Assembly (NCBI GenBank): GCA_020849425.1
Contig: JADLGH010000057.1
Location: forward strand, 1 to 52,882
Length of the DNA stretch: 52,882 nucleotides
Origin: Candidatus Dadabacteria bacterium
GTDB taxonomy: Bacteria > Desulfobacterota_D > UBA1144 > Nemesobacterales > UBA2774
Direction: 5' to 3'
The notes beneath the pieces were generated by a model. It was not told the DNA's origin. It ran no database searches and saw only the letters and a program-made list of their open reading frames with translations. How positions within the stretch are numbered: the stretch's first letter is position 1; each line of letters opens with the position of its first letter. Shown here piece by piece: positions 1 to 8,045 of this stretch. The translations under genes were made by a program, and so were the position numbers.

Positions 1-1
1 A

Positions 2-2467
2 CCACACGAAATAGAGAAAAAACGCCAGGACGCCTGGGACGAAAAAAGGCTCTACGAAGTCCGCGCCGAAAAGGGGAAGGACAAATACTACGTCCTCGAA
101 ATGTTCCCCTATCCCTCGGGCCGCATCCACATGGGCCACGTCCGTAACTACACCATCGGCGACGTCATCGCCCGCTTCAAGAGAACCATGGGCTACAACG
201 TCCTCCATCCCATCGGATGGGACGCGTTCGGCCTCCCGGCAGAGAACGCCGCCATCGAAAGGGGCGTCCATCCCGCCAAGTGGACCTACGAGAACATCGC
301 CCAGATGAAGGCCCAGCTCAAAAAGCTCGGCTACAGCTACGACTGGACGCGCGAGATCGCCACCTGCGACCCGACCTACTACAAGTGGGAGCAGATGGTC
401 TTCACACGCATGTACGAGAAGGGGCTCGCCTACAGGAAATCGACGACGGTCAACTGGTGCCCCTCGTGCGAAACGGTTCTCGCGAACGAACAGGTCGAGG
501 ACGGCTACTGCTGGCGCTGCGGCTCCGAAGTCGTCCAGAAGGAGATGGAAGGGTGGTTCTTTAAAACGACTGCTTATACGGACGAGCTCCTCGAATTTAC
601 CGAAAAGCTCAAAGACGGCTGGCCCGAACGCGTCCTCGCCATGCAGAAGAACTGGATAGGCAAGAGCACCGGGGCCGAGATCGAATTCCCCCTCGAAGAG
701 CCCGCCGGCGGCGAAAAGAGTCTCGGCATATTCACGACGCGCCCCGACACCGTTTTCGGCGTAACATACATGGCAATCGCCCCCGAGCATCCCCTCGCGG
801 CGGCTCTCATCAAGGGCAAGCCCGAGGAAGAGAAAGCGCAGGAATTCATAAAGAGGGTCATAAGACAGACGAGCCTCGAGAGGATCGCCGAAGGCGCGAA
901 GAAAGAGGGCGTCTTCACGGGCTCCTACGCGATAAACCCGTTCAACGGCGCGCGCATCCCGATATACATCGCCAACTTCGTCCTCTACGCCTACGGCACC
1001 GGCATCATCATGTCCGTCCCCGCGCACGACCAGAGGGATTTCGAATTCGCCGCCGAGTACGGTATCCCCATCATCCCGGTCATAGCGCCCGAGGGGGCGA
1101 GCCTCGTGGCCGAGGACATGACGGCGGCGTACGAAGAACCGGGCGTAATGATCAACTCCGGTCAGTTCACCGGCGTCCCGTCCGAAGAAGGAAAACAGAA
1201 GATAATCGAGTGCGCCGAGGAAAAGGGCTTCGGCGGGCGTCAGATAAATTACAGGCTGAGAGACTGGGGCATTTCCCGCCAGAGATACTGGGGCACTCCG
1301 ATACCGGTCGTTTACTGCGGCGCGTGCGGCGTCGTGCCCGTCCCCGACGAGGACCTCCCCGTCGAGCTCCCCCTCGACATAGAATTCTCCGGGAAGGGGG
1401 GCTCCCCTCTCGCGAAGGCCGAGGGCTTCGTCAATACCGTATGCCCGAAATGCGGCGGCCCGGCCCGGCGCGAGACGGACACTATGGACACGTTCGTCGA
1501 ATCGTCGTGGTATTTCCTGAGATACGCGTCCCCCCATTTCGGCGAAGGGATATTCGAAAGGTCCGAAGTCGATTACTGGCTCCCCGTCGATCAATACATA
1601 GGCGGCATCGAGCACGCGATACTTCATCTGCTTTACGCGAGGTTCTTCACGAAGGCCCTCCGCGACCTCGGCTTCTGCGGGCTCGACGAGCCTTTCTCGA
1701 ATCTTCTCACGCAGGGCATGGTCATAAAAGACGGGGCCAAGATGTCGAAGTCCCTCGGCAACATCGTCGACCCCGACGACATGATAGCCAGGTTCGGCGC
1801 CGACACCGTAAGGGTCTTCATGCTCTTCGCGTCCCCCGTACAAAAAGACCTCGACTGGAGCGACGAGGGCATCGAGGGCGCGTTCAGATTTTTGAGCAGG
1901 CTCTGGAGGCTCATATACGACAGGTCCGAAAGGATCGAAAACGCCGCGGCCACGCCCGACCCGGCCTCCGTTTCCGGCGCGGGCAAGGCCCTCCGCGTCA
2001 AGGTCCACAAGGCGATAAAAAAGGTCACCGCCGACCTCGAAAAGTTTCAATTCAATACGGCCATCGCCGCCGTGATGGAGCTTTTAAACGACACGTCCCG
2101 CTTCGAGCCCGAAGGGGAGGGCGATGCCTCCGTCTTAAGGGAATCGATAGAGGCGATGGTAAGGCTTCTCTATCCCATCGCCCCCCACGTAACTGAAGAG
2201 CTCTGGGCAGAGCTCGGGTACGACGAAACCCTCGTCGACAAGCTGTGGCCGGCGTGGGACAGGGGCCTCGTCGCCGGGGCCGCCATAACCGTCGTCGTCC
2301 AGATAAACGGGAAGGTGAGGGCGCAGCTCGCGCTCGAGCCCGACGCAACCGAAGAAGACATGAAAGAGGCGGCGTTCGCAGACGAGAAAATCCAGGGACA
2401 TATGGATGGTAAAGAGCCCCGCAAGGTCATAGTCGTGCCTAAAAAGCTGGTGAATATAGTCATGTAA
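2..2467 (+). CDS. leuS: Leucyl-tRNA synthetase, 5' end outside window
   Basis: Class I aminoacyl-tRNA synthetase that charges tRNA-Leu in the cytoplasm. The open frame runs upstream of the ORF-track ATG at 101 to the window edge and encodes typical LeuRS N-terminal sequence ([13 protein letters not shown]), so the true start lies outside the window and the ATG at 101 is internal. The HIGH motif appears as HMGH just after it. A Cys cluster (CPSC...CWRC) fits the zinc-binding insertion, and KMSKS lies near track residue 547. The C-terminal anticodon-binding and tail regions are complete, ending [13 protein letters not shown]. About 820 visible residues match a nearly full-length bacterial LeuRS. 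No neighbour upstream is visible. Confidence 0.97.
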   Translation, partial: PHEIEKKRQDAWDEKRLYEVRAEKGKDKYYVLEMFPYPSGRIHMGHVRNYTIGDVIARFKRTMGYNVLHPIGWDAFGLPAENAAIERGVHPAKWTYENIAQMKAQLKKLGYSYDWTREIATCDPTYYKWEQMVFTRMYEKGLAYRKSTTVNWCPSCETVLANEQVEDGYCWRCGSEVVQKEMEGWFFKTTAYTDELLEFTEKLKDGWPERVLAMQKNWIGKSTGAEIEFPLEEPAGGEKSLGIFTTRPDTVFGVTYMAIAPEHPLAAALIKGKPEEEKAQEFIKRVIRQTSLERIAEGAKKEGVFTGSYAINPFNGARIPIYIANFVLYAYGTGIIMSVPAHDQRDFEFAAEYGIPIIPVIAPEGASLVAEDMTAAYEEPGVMINSGQFTGVPSEEGKQKIIECAEEKGFGGRQINYRLRDWGISRQRYWGTPIPVVYCGACGVVPVPDEDLPVELPLDIEFSGKGGSPLAKAEGFVNTVCPKCGGPARRETDTMDTFVESSWYFLRYASPHFGEGIFERSEVDYWLPVDQYIGGIEHAILHLLYARFFTKALRDLGFCGLDEPFSNLLTQGMVIKDGAKMSKSLGNIVDPDDMIARFGADTVRVFMLFASPVQKDLDWSDEGIEGAFRFLSRLWRLIYDRSERIENAAATPDPASVSGAGKALRVKVHKAIKKVTADLEKFQFNTAIAAVMELLNDTSRFEPEGEGDASVLRESIEAMVRLLYPIAPHVTEELWAELGYDETLVDKLWPAWDRGLVAGAAITVVVQINGKVRAQLALEPDATEEDMKEAAFADEKIQGHMDGKEPRKVIVVPKKLVNIVM

Positions 2468-2501
2468 AACGGCTCCACCGTCTTTTTAGCGTTATGCGCA
2501 G

Positions 2502-2517
2502 CGCGCCTGTCGGCGCG
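2502..2517 (+). terminator. GC-rich hairpin downstream of leuS
   Basis: CGCGCC and GGCGCG pair over a 4-nt TGTC loop 35 nt after the leuS stop. A weaker ACGG/CCGT hairpin followed by five T's lies immediately after the stop (about 2469-2486) and looks more like an intrinsic terminator. Neither is strong, so the terminator call is tentative. Confidence 0.35.
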
Positions 2518-2591
2518 TGGGGCGCCTCGTAAAAAGCGCACCCGCCGACCAAACCGGTTTCCGGCCGGCTCAAAAGTGTGGTAAAGTGAAA

Positions 2592-2975
2592 ATGGATATG
2601 TCCTTCAAAAAGACTATACCGCTCCTTTTCATTCTGGCGTCGCTTACGCTTGCCACGCTATTTGGCCATGAAAGCGGCGGTCCGAAACACAACATCTACC
2701 TCGAAGCCCCCTGCCTCACCGGGGTTCTCCATGCCGATACGAGGGATTTGTCCGGGAATATGCGTAATGAAACCGCCCCCGGAAGAAGCATTATTTACAG
2801 CCTCGATCAGGACGCTGTCTCGGGCACATATTTCCAGTCGGCCGGAATTCCCTGGTTCCAGGCCTTTGCCGTCCCCGGCGCCGCAAGGAAGCCCTATACG
2901 TACAGGGGCGAAGCGAAGCACGATTTAATCACCTCCAGCATCGGCAATAAATCCCCTCCCGAATACCTCCTTTAG
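2592..2975 (+). CDS. Small predicted secreted protein, unknown
   Basis: I do not recognise this 127-residue protein. The ATG at 2592 was chosen over the track start at 2517 because it begins a clear signal peptide: Lys-Lys followed by a hydrophobic run (IPLLFILASLTLATLFG). The rest has no transmembrane segment and only one Cys, with no obvious domain. The ribosome site upstream is weak (GGTAAAGTG). It stands alone between leuS and a glutaredoxin-like gene in the same direction and is followed by a strong hairpin. Coding status rests on the signal peptide and the open frame. An opposite-strand ORF at 2658-2921 is less convincing. Confidence 0.5.
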   Translation: MDMSFKKTIPLLFILASLTLATLFGHESGGPKHNIYLEAPCLTGVLHADTRDLSGNMRNETAPGRSIIYSLDQDAVSGTYFQSAGIPWFQAFAVPGAARKPYTYRGEAKHDLITSSIGNKSPPEYLL

Positions 2976-3002
2976 TCCGGCAGTCGAAATTGCATGCCTT
3001 AA

Positions 3003-3032
3003 CCGTGAAAAGACATCGGTCTTTTTACACGG
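3003..3032 (+). terminator. Strong hairpin between secreted protein and glutaredoxin genes
   Basis: CCGTG plus AAAAGAC pair with GTCTTTT plus CACGG across an ATCG tetraloop, with a 2-nt TA bulge, giving 12 base pairs. It lies 28 nt after one stop and 28 nt before the next start. The T-run is inside the stem, so it could end transcription of the upstream gene or shield the downstream leader. Confidence 0.5.
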
Positions 3033-3059
3033 GGTCATATGGATTTGAAGGAGAGTGCC

Positions 3060-3368
3060 ATGTCTATAGTAAATAATACGAGAACTGCAGAGGGTTCCGA
3101 TCTCAAGGGAGTAACCATATTTACCAGGGAGAACTGTATTTACTGCGACGCCGCGAAGGCCGTGCTCGAAAGGGCCGGCGTTTTATATCGTGAGATCCCG
3201 ATCGGCTCCTATCCCGAGATGTGGAAGCTTATATGCCTTAAATACAAATGGAAGGGGGCCCCGCTCATATTTATGGGCGATAAACCCGTCGGCGGTTTTC
3301 CCGAGCTATGCATCCATTTCGGGAGGAAGGGCATATTCGAAAGGGCAAAGCGCTCCATCGAAATGTGA
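3060..3368 (+). CDS. Glutaredoxin-like thiol-disulfide protein
   Basis: A 102-residue thioredoxin-fold protein, expected to reduce disulfides or glutathionylated proteins in the cytoplasm. It has the beta strand VTIFTRENCIYC with a CxxC pair (CIYC) at the first helix, the cis-Pro loop (KGAPLIFMGD) and the following GGFPEL segment that corresponds to the glutaredoxin GG motif. The ATG at 3060 is preferred over 3039 because AAGGAG sits 6 nt upstream of it (3048-3053). The roughly 20-residue N-terminal extension before the fold is unusual for a minimal glutaredoxin. It is convergent with thiE. The exact substrate cannot be told. Confidence 0.8.
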   Translation: MSIVNNTRTAEGSDLKGVTIFTRENCIYCDAAKAVLERAGVLYREIPIGSYPEMWKLICLKYKWKGAPLIFMGDKPVGGFPELCIHFGRKGIFERAKRSIEM

Positions 3369-3419
3369 GATTGCGGCTCCGGGCCGGGTTCGTTTGTGGC
3401 GGCGTCGGGGCTCCAGTTA

Positions 3420-4070
3420 TCAATTACGGCCGTCGGGTTTTACGTATTTCGCTGCTATCAGGGAGAGCTCCCGCGCGGCCTTTTCCGGGTCGGCGGCCCC
3501 GAAAACGCTCGTGATTACGGCTATACCCGAGACCCCGGTATCGAGAACGTCCGCCGCGTTCTCCGCCGTTATGCCACCGATGGCAAATACCGGTATGCCC
3601 TTTATCCGCGCCGACGCCTCCCTCAGCACCTCGAACGGCGTCGGCGTCCTTCCGGGCTTCGTCGGCGTGTTGTAAGGCGTCCCGACTGCGACGTAATCCG
3701 CCCCCCCGGCCAGTGCGTCGAGCCCCCGTTCCATCTTCCCGTAGCAGGATACGCCTATGATGGCGTCCTCGCCCAGCACGCTCCTCGCGTGGGATATGCC
3801 GGCGTCTCCCTCTCCGAGATGCACCCCGTCGGCCCCTATCTCGGCGGCGAGCTCCGGGGAATCGTTTATAATCAGCGGGATTCCATGACGCCCGGTGATG
3901 CCGAGGAGCTTCTTCCCGAGCATGACAACCTCATCACGCGGCGTGCCCTTTTCCCGGAGCTGTAGTATGCTCGCCCCGCCCCTAACCGCCGCCTCGACGG
4001 TCTCCTCGAAGCGCCCCCTCGGGATGAGTTTCCGGTCCGTAATCAGATAAAGCCCGCCGCTTACTTTCAT
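3420..4070 (-). CDS. thiE: Thiamine-phosphate synthase
   Basis: Joins the pyrimidine and thiazole phosphates to make thiamine phosphate. It is a (beta/alpha)8 protein with the family blocks GLYLITDR at the N-terminus, GASILQLREK, INDSPELAAEIGADGVHLGE, TPTKPG and the phosphate-binding FAIGGI. The start was moved to the internal Met at 4070, giving 216 residues (usual family size), because the 28 upstream residues in the track ORF are not ThiE-like. The usual GPxFxTxTK loop reads GTPYNTPTK here. No other thi gene or TPP riboswitch was seen nearby, so it is a solitary gene. Confidence 0.93.
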   Translation of the reverse strand: MKVSGGLYLITDRKLIPRGRFEETVEAAVRGGASILQLREKGTPRDEVVMLGKKLLGITGRHGIPLIINDSPELAAEIGADGVHLGEGDAGISHARSVLGEDAIIGVSCYGKMERGLDALAGGADYVAVGTPYNTPTKPGRTPTPFEVLREASARIKGIPVFAIGGITAENAADVLDTGVSGIAVITSVFGAADPEKAARELSLIAAKYVKPDGRN

Positions 4071-4122
4071 ACCCGGGAAATCTATCCGATCGCGCCTGAA
4101 TGGGCAAATGCTTCCGACCCGG

Positions 4123-4151
4123 TTTAAATTCAGGGCAAAATTCTTTGTAAA
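4123..4151 (-). promoter_or_regulatory. Candidate thiE promoter
   Basis: Read on the minus strand, TTTACA is followed after 17 nt by TTTAAA, with the thiE ATG about 50 nt further on. It lies in the AT-rich gap shared with the divergent outer-membrane protein gene. Only a moderate match to sigma70 consensus. Confidence 0.4.
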
Positions 4152-4213
4152 CATAAATTATTTACAATATGTTATGTAATTAAAGCCCATTGCAGTATAA
4201 TCTTAGAAATTAC

Positions 4214-4242
4214 TTGAAATATTTACACCCCTGTTATAAAAT
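4214..4242 (+). promoter_or_regulatory. Promoter of outer-membrane protein gene
   Basis: TTGAAA, 17-nt spacer, TAAAAT, followed about 30 nt later by the ATG at 4272. A GGAGG ribosome site (4258-4262) lies between. The spacing is ideal for a sigma70-type promoter. Confidence 0.6.
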
Positions 4243-4271
4243 GAATCCTAAACGGCCGGAGGCATGACTGA

Positions 4272-5162
4272 ATGAAACAGGAAAACCGCCCTGACGGGGT
4301 ACTCGTTATTACACTCTCGTTGATACTTGCATCATCCCTCTCGGCGGCCCTGATGCCGCTTAAAGAGGCCCGCGCCGCGGGCGGGAACGTCCCGTACTCG
4401 TTCTTTTTGGAGCATCCCTACAGCTCGACGGGCCTTAAGGGCAATCTCGAGATATCATCCGTCGATGGCGGCGGCGCACTCGTTATGAACCAGCTCAGGC
4501 TCGACATCGATCTATCGAATAACTACTTCGGTCTTTACGGCAAATTCCCGTTCGCGGGCGTGACGGACGGGGTCTTCGGTGACGGCGATTACGATTTCGG
4601 GAACATAGGCATCGGAACCAAATACGCCCTTCACTCTTCCGGGAAGAGCGTCTTCACCGTCGGGTTCGAAGCGATCCTTCCCACGACCGGAAACGACCTC
4701 GGTGCGCTCGGCGCCCGCTCCTATTTCCGTGACTTCGCCTACTTCACGGACGACGCATACACCTTCGTCCCCTACGCCGTCTTCGCCATAAGCGGCAACA
4801 TGTTCGCGCTCCAGGCGAACCTCGATTTCGACATAATGACCAATGCGAAAAAGGCCGACGCCAGTCCGTTCGATACGGGCGGCGACAGCACCGAGCTGAT
4901 ACTCAAATACGGCGTGGCGGCCAGCCTGACGCCCGACTTCGGCGTCCCCTTCACGACCTCCTTCCTTCTCGAGGTGCTCCTTGCGTCCTCGGCGACGTTC
5001 GAAAATAACGTAACGGGGGCGTACGTAACTCCTGGCGTCAGGGTAGGCGGCCGGATGTTCAGCTTCGGGGCCGGCGTTCAGATACCATTCGGCAGCAGCG
5101 AGATCACGAGCTTCGCCGGCGTCGATTTTCTGGTTGACATGCTCGTAAGATTCGGCGGCTGA
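4272..5162 (+). CDS. Predicted outer-membrane beta-barrel protein
   Basis: A 296-residue protein with a long signal peptide (hydrophobic stretch VLVITLSLILASSLSAALMP, likely cleavage near ARAAG). It then has alternating amphipathic strands rich in Gly, Phe and Tyr, such as NYFGLYGKFPF and DFGNIGIGTKY, and ends in aromatic/Gly sequence (LVRFGG). This pattern fits an outer-membrane barrel of the kind often labelled transporter or MetA/phenol-degradation-like (PF13557). That family name is inference from general appearance. It has a good promoter and GGAGG ribosome site. It is monocistronic, convergent with thrC and divergent from thiE. Substrate unknown. Confidence 0.7.
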   Translation: MKQENRPDGVLVITLSLILASSLSAALMPLKEARAAGGNVPYSFFLEHPYSSTGLKGNLEISSVDGGGALVMNQLRLDIDLSNNYFGLYGKFPFAGVTDGVFGDGDYDFGNIGIGTKYALHSSGKSVFTVGFEAILPTTGNDLGALGARSYFRDFAYFTDDAYTFVPYAVFAISGNMFALQANLDFDIMTNAKKADASPFDTGGDSTELILKYGVAASLTPDFGVPFTTSFLLEVLLASSATFENNVTGAYVTPGVRVGGRMFSFGAGVQIPFGSSEITSFAGVDFLVDMLVRFGG

Positions 5163-5238
5163 GGCGTGGCTTCCGTCCGGGGATTTAACGCGCGGAAGGA
5201 CGGCGGGTCGAAACGGTTCCCGCCGGGCGAGGACCGTT

Positions 5239-6573
5239 CTACTTCTCTATGGATTTGAAGATCGTCTCTGTGATCGCGTCGTAATCGGGCGGGAGCTCTA
5301 CCGGCCTGTTCGCGTACTTCGAGAAAACGCCTTCGAGCTGGCCCATGTGGTAGCCGATCTTGAACTCGACGAACTTGAGCCCGTGCGCGGTGGATACTAT
5401 GACGACTCGGTCCGACTTCTTAAATACCTTCCTTTCCTTTAACTTGAGGAACGCCGCCAGCGCGACCCCCGTGTGGGGGCAGTTAAAGGTCCCGGTCTTG
5501 TCGACGAGGGCGGCCGCGTCGGCGAGCTCCTGCTCGCTCGCCTGCTCGACTATACCGTCAAACTCCCTGAGCGTCCTTATCGCCTTGTTCACGCTCACCG
5601 GGTTTCCGATCTGTATGGCGTTGGCGAGAGTCTTCTTCGCCTTTACCGGGTGGAATTCCTCGAAATTCTTCAAATAACTCTGGTAAAGAGGGTTTGCGTG
5701 CTCGGCCTGTGCGCACACGAGGCGCGGCAGCTTGTTTATGAGCCCGAGCTCGCGCATCATGAGAAATCCCTTTCCGAGCGCCGATATGTTCCCCAGGTTC
5801 CCGCCCGGGATCACTATCCAGTCGGGCACCTCCCAGTCGAACTGCTGGCAGAGCTCGATGCTTATCGTCTTCTGCCCCTCGATCCTGAGGGAATTTATCG
5901 AATTGGCCAGGTATATGTTGTTCCGCGTGCAGACCTTCTGCACCATCTCCATGCACCCGTCGAAGTCCGTATCGAGCGACAGGACGAGCGCCCCGTTCGA
6001 TATTGGCTGGACGAGCTGCGCGACGGACACCTTATCCTTCGGCAGGAACACTATCGCCGGTATCCCCGCCGAGGCGCAGTAGGCGGCGAGCGCCGCCGAC
6101 GTGTCCCCCGTCGAGGCGCAGGCCACGGCCGGTATGCTCTTCCCGTCGGCTGTCATCTGCTTGACGACGGACACGAGCACCGTCATGCCGAGGTCCTTGA
6201 ACGAACCCGTGTGGCTGTTTCCGCACATCTTCAGCCAAATATCTTCCATGCCTATCTGCGAGCCGAACCTCTCGGCCCAGAAGAGGTTGGTCGCCCCCTC
6301 GTACATCGATACGACGTTTTCGTCCTCGACGTAGGGGCACACCCACTCCTTCTTCCCCCAGACGGAGCTCCCGTGCGGCCACGACTGCTTCCTGTAGCGG
6401 TTGTCGAAAAGCTCCCGCCACTCGTCGGCCGACTTTTCCTTCAGCTGTCCCATGTCGTGCCGGACTTCGAGGAGGTTTCCGCACTTCCTGCAGCGGTAAA
6501 TTATCTCGTCAAGAGAGTAGGTTTCGCCGCACTCGTCGTCTATACAGGCAAACCACGCCCTAAACTCGCTCAT
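5239..6573 (-). CDS. thrC: Threonine synthase
   Basis: PLP enzyme converting O-phosphohomoserine to threonine. The 444-residue protein has an N-terminal zinc-ribbon-like Cys set (ACIDDEC...CRKC), the PLP-lysine segment [10 protein letters not shown] (Lys 126), a [14 protein letters not shown] block that binds substrate phosphate, and IPGGNLGN for the PLP phosphate. The start was moved from the track position 6609 to 6573, because 6581-6609 is a consensus promoter whose -10 box ends 7 nt before this ATG. The message is therefore probably leaderless. It is solitary, with no hom or thrB adjacent. Cysteate synthase is a close relative, but threonine synthase is the likelier role. Confidence 0.93.
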   Translation of the reverse strand: MSEFRAWFACIDDECGETYSLDEIIYRCRKCGNLLEVRHDMGQLKEKSADEWRELFDNRYRKQSWPHGSSVWGKKEWVCPYVEDENVVSMYEGATNLFWAERFGSQIGMEDIWLKMCGNSHTGSFKDLGMTVLVSVVKQMTADGKSIPAVACASTGDTSAALAAYCASAGIPAIVFLPKDKVSVAQLVQPISNGALVLSLDTDFDGCMEMVQKVCTRNNIYLANSINSLRIEGQKTISIELCQQFDWEVPDWIVIPGGNLGNISALGKGFLMMRELGLINKLPRLVCAQAEHANPLYQSYLKNFEEFHPVKAKKTLANAIQIGNPVSVNKAIRTLREFDGIVEQASEQELADAAALVDKTGTFNCPHTGVALAAFLKLKERKVFKKSDRVVIVSTAHGLKFVEFKIGYHMGQLEGVFSKYANRPVELPPDYDAITETIFKSIEK

Positions 6574-6580
6574 GGCTAAC

Positions 6581-6609
6581 AAAATACCCCTTTGGTTTTT
6601 GACTGTCAA
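6581..6609 (-). promoter_or_regulatory. thrC promoter, leaderless type
   Basis: On the minus strand: TTGACA, 17-nt spacer, TATTTT, then 7 nt to the thrC ATG. No Shine-Dalgarno fits between the -10 and the ATG, so transcription would begin at or next to the start codon. Confidence 0.65.
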
Positions 6610-6793
6610 ACAACGATCCCGGTGGGTCTCCCGGGGTCGGAATTCCCCTTCGGTCCACTTTTTTCCACTCTTATTAATAAAGGTACTGGAAATTCATTTA
6701 AAAGTGTTGTACTGTGTTTTTATTACAGACACGCTTTAAGGCGTATATTCTAAGTCTCCGGTTTGCCGGAATTTATCGGTTTAGGGTGCGTGG

Positions 6794-6822
6794 TTGACAG
6801 CCCGACGGCGTTTCGGTAACCT
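6794..6822 (+). promoter_or_regulatory. acyP promoter, leaderless type
   Basis: TTGACA, 17-nt spacer, TAACCT, then 9 nt to the ATG at 6832. No purine-rich ribosome site lies between. It is the same architecture as at thrC, coaE, gltX and trpE. Confidence 0.6.
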
Positions 6823-6831
6823 GAGCCTTGT

Positions 6832-7107
6832 ATGTTGCTTGCGAGGGCGCACCTCATCGTAAAAGGCAGGGTCCAGGGGGTCTTCTTCAGGGCCTCTGCC
6901 AGGCGCAGGGCCGGGGAGCTCGGGCTGACAGGGTGGGTGAGGAACAACCCGGACGGCACGGTAGAGGCAGTGGTGGAGGGTGATGTGGACATGGTTGAGA
7001 AATTCGTAAGCTGGTGCCGCGAAGGGCCTCCGAATGCGAGGGTGGCCGCCGTCGATGTAACGAGGTCGGGGGCCACGGGCGAGTTTACGCATTTTAAAAT
7101 AGACTGA
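6832..7107 (+). CDS. acyP: Acylphosphatase
   Basis: Hydrolyses acyl phosphates such as acetyl phosphate in the cytoplasm. The 91-residue length is typical. The catalytic Arg lies in the signature GRVQGVFFRAS, and the catalytic Asn in GWVRNNPDGTVE. The remaining strands (EAVVEGD, DVTRSGATGEFTHFKI) match the small alpha/beta fold. It is first in a run acyP-MBL hydrolase-ftsB-diguanylate cyclase, with gaps of 20, 3 and -29 nt, which looks like one transcript. The gene appears to be transcribed without a leader. Confidence 0.95.
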   Translation: MLLARAHLIVKGRVQGVFFRASARRRAGELGLTGWVRNNPDGTVEAVVEGDVDMVEKFVSWCREGPPNARVAAVDVTRSGATGEFTHFKID

Positions 7108-7127
7108 CTTCGGAGAAGATTAAGCGA

Positions 7128-7772
7128 ATGATCCTTAGATGCATACCCGGCGGTATTTTTCTTACGAACTGCTACATACTGGGCGACGAAAAGACGAACG
7201 AGGGAATACTCATAGACCCTGGCGAGCAGATCGGCGACATACTCCGCGAGGTCGAGAAATCGGGCTTGAAAATAACTAAAATCGTGAATACCCATACGCA
7301 CATAGACCACGTCGCAGGCGCCGAAATCGCTAAAAAGGCCCTGGGAGTCGGCTTCTACATACACCCCGAGGAGGTGCCGGTCCTGGAGGCGCTCCCCGAG
7401 GCGGCCATGAGGTTCCCCCAGTTCGGCGACGTCGAGGTCCCCGATGTCGAGGGTTTCGTCGAGGAGGGCGACGAGGTCGGGATAGGAAGCCTCCGCGCGA
7501 AGGTCCTCCATACGCCGGGGCACACGTGGGGCAGCATATGCCTCGTCATAGGCGACGTGGTAATCTCGGGCGATACGCTCTTTGCCGGCAGCGTCGGCAG
7601 GGTCGATCTCACCGGCGGGACGTCCATGGCCGAGCTCGTCGGATCGATAAAATCCAAGCTCATGCCGCTCCCTGACTCCTACAAGGTCTACCCCGGTCAC
7701 GGCCCGTCTACTACGATAGAGATAGAAAGAAAATCCAATCCCTTCATAGCGGGAGGGTTCAGTTTCCTCTAA
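7128..7772 (+). CDS. Metallo-beta-lactamase-fold hydrolase (glyoxalase II-like)
   Basis: A 214-residue single-domain hydrolase with the dinuclear metal motif THTHIDH (His56, His58, Asp60, His61). Further ligands are in HTPGHTWGS and SGDTLFAGSVGR, and the last His is in YPGHGPST. This is the compact glyoxalase II-like/YcbL subtype, which hydrolyses thioesters such as S-lactoylglutathione or related acyl thiols. The true substrate is unknown. It lacks the C-terminal domain of full glyoxalase II. It sits in a tight operon between acyP and an FtsB-like gene. Confidence 0.9.
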   Translation: MILRCIPGGIFLTNCYILGDEKTNEGILIDPGEQIGDILREVEKSGLKITKIVNTHTHIDHVAGAEIAKKALGVGFYIHPEEVPVLEALPEAAMRFPQFGDVEVPDVEGFVEEGDEVGIGSLRAKVLHTPGHTWGSICLVIGDVVISGDTLFAGSVGRVDLTGGTSMAELVGSIKSKLMPLPDSYKVYPGHGPSTTIEIERKSNPFIAGGFSFL

Positions 7773-7775
7773 ACA

Positions 7776-8045
7776 ATGGAAAAGCTGGCATTCAGGGTAA
7801 TTATAATTCTGGCCGCGGTCTCCTTCGTGGTTTACCTCTTCGCGAGGGAGGTTTCCCACGTCTACGCGCTCCATCAGGAAAACGAAAGGGTAAAGATGCA
7901 GGGGGAAGAGCTGGAACAGGCCAACGCGGAGCTCAGGAAAAGAATTGACCTTATAAAAACGGACAAGGCTTACATGGAAAAAATAATACGGGACGAGCTG
8001 GGGATGATAAAGACCGGTGAAAAAATCTATCGATTTAAAGAATAA
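7776..8045 (+). CDS. ftsB: FtsB/DivIC-family cell division protein
   Basis: An 89-residue septum-formation initiator. It has one N-terminal membrane helix (FRVIIILAAVSFVVYLF), a periplasmic coiled coil (ENERVKMQGEELEQANAELR) and the family-typical tail (YMEKIIRDELGMIKTGEKIYRF). FtsB works with FtsL and FtsQ to activate septal peptidoglycan synthesis. It starts 3 nt after the previous stop, and its last 29 nt overlap the GTG start of the diguanylate cyclase, which suggests translational coupling. Assignment to the family is clear. The symbol is by analogy. Confidence 0.85.
   Translation: MEKLAFRVIIILAAVSFVVYLFAREVSHVYALHQENERVKMQGEELEQANAELRKRIDLIKTDKAYMEKIIRDELGMIKTGEKIYRFKE

Noticed and set aside
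2658-2921. 87-residue minus-strand ORF opposite the small secreted protein
   Set aside because: It lacks a ribosome site and signal; the plus-strand frame has a convincing signal peptide.
4071-4271. TPP riboswitch upstream of thiE
   Set aside because: I looked for the conserved thi-box core (CUGAGA and ACCUGAUCUGG-like) on the minus strand and did not find it.
5473-6579. 368-residue plus-strand ORF opposite thrC
   Set aside because: Antisense shadow of threonine synthase; composition is unlike real proteins here.
6750-7874. 374-residue minus-strand ORF across acyP and the MBL hydrolase
   Set aside because: It covers two well-identified genes and their promoter on the opposite strand; no domain is visible.
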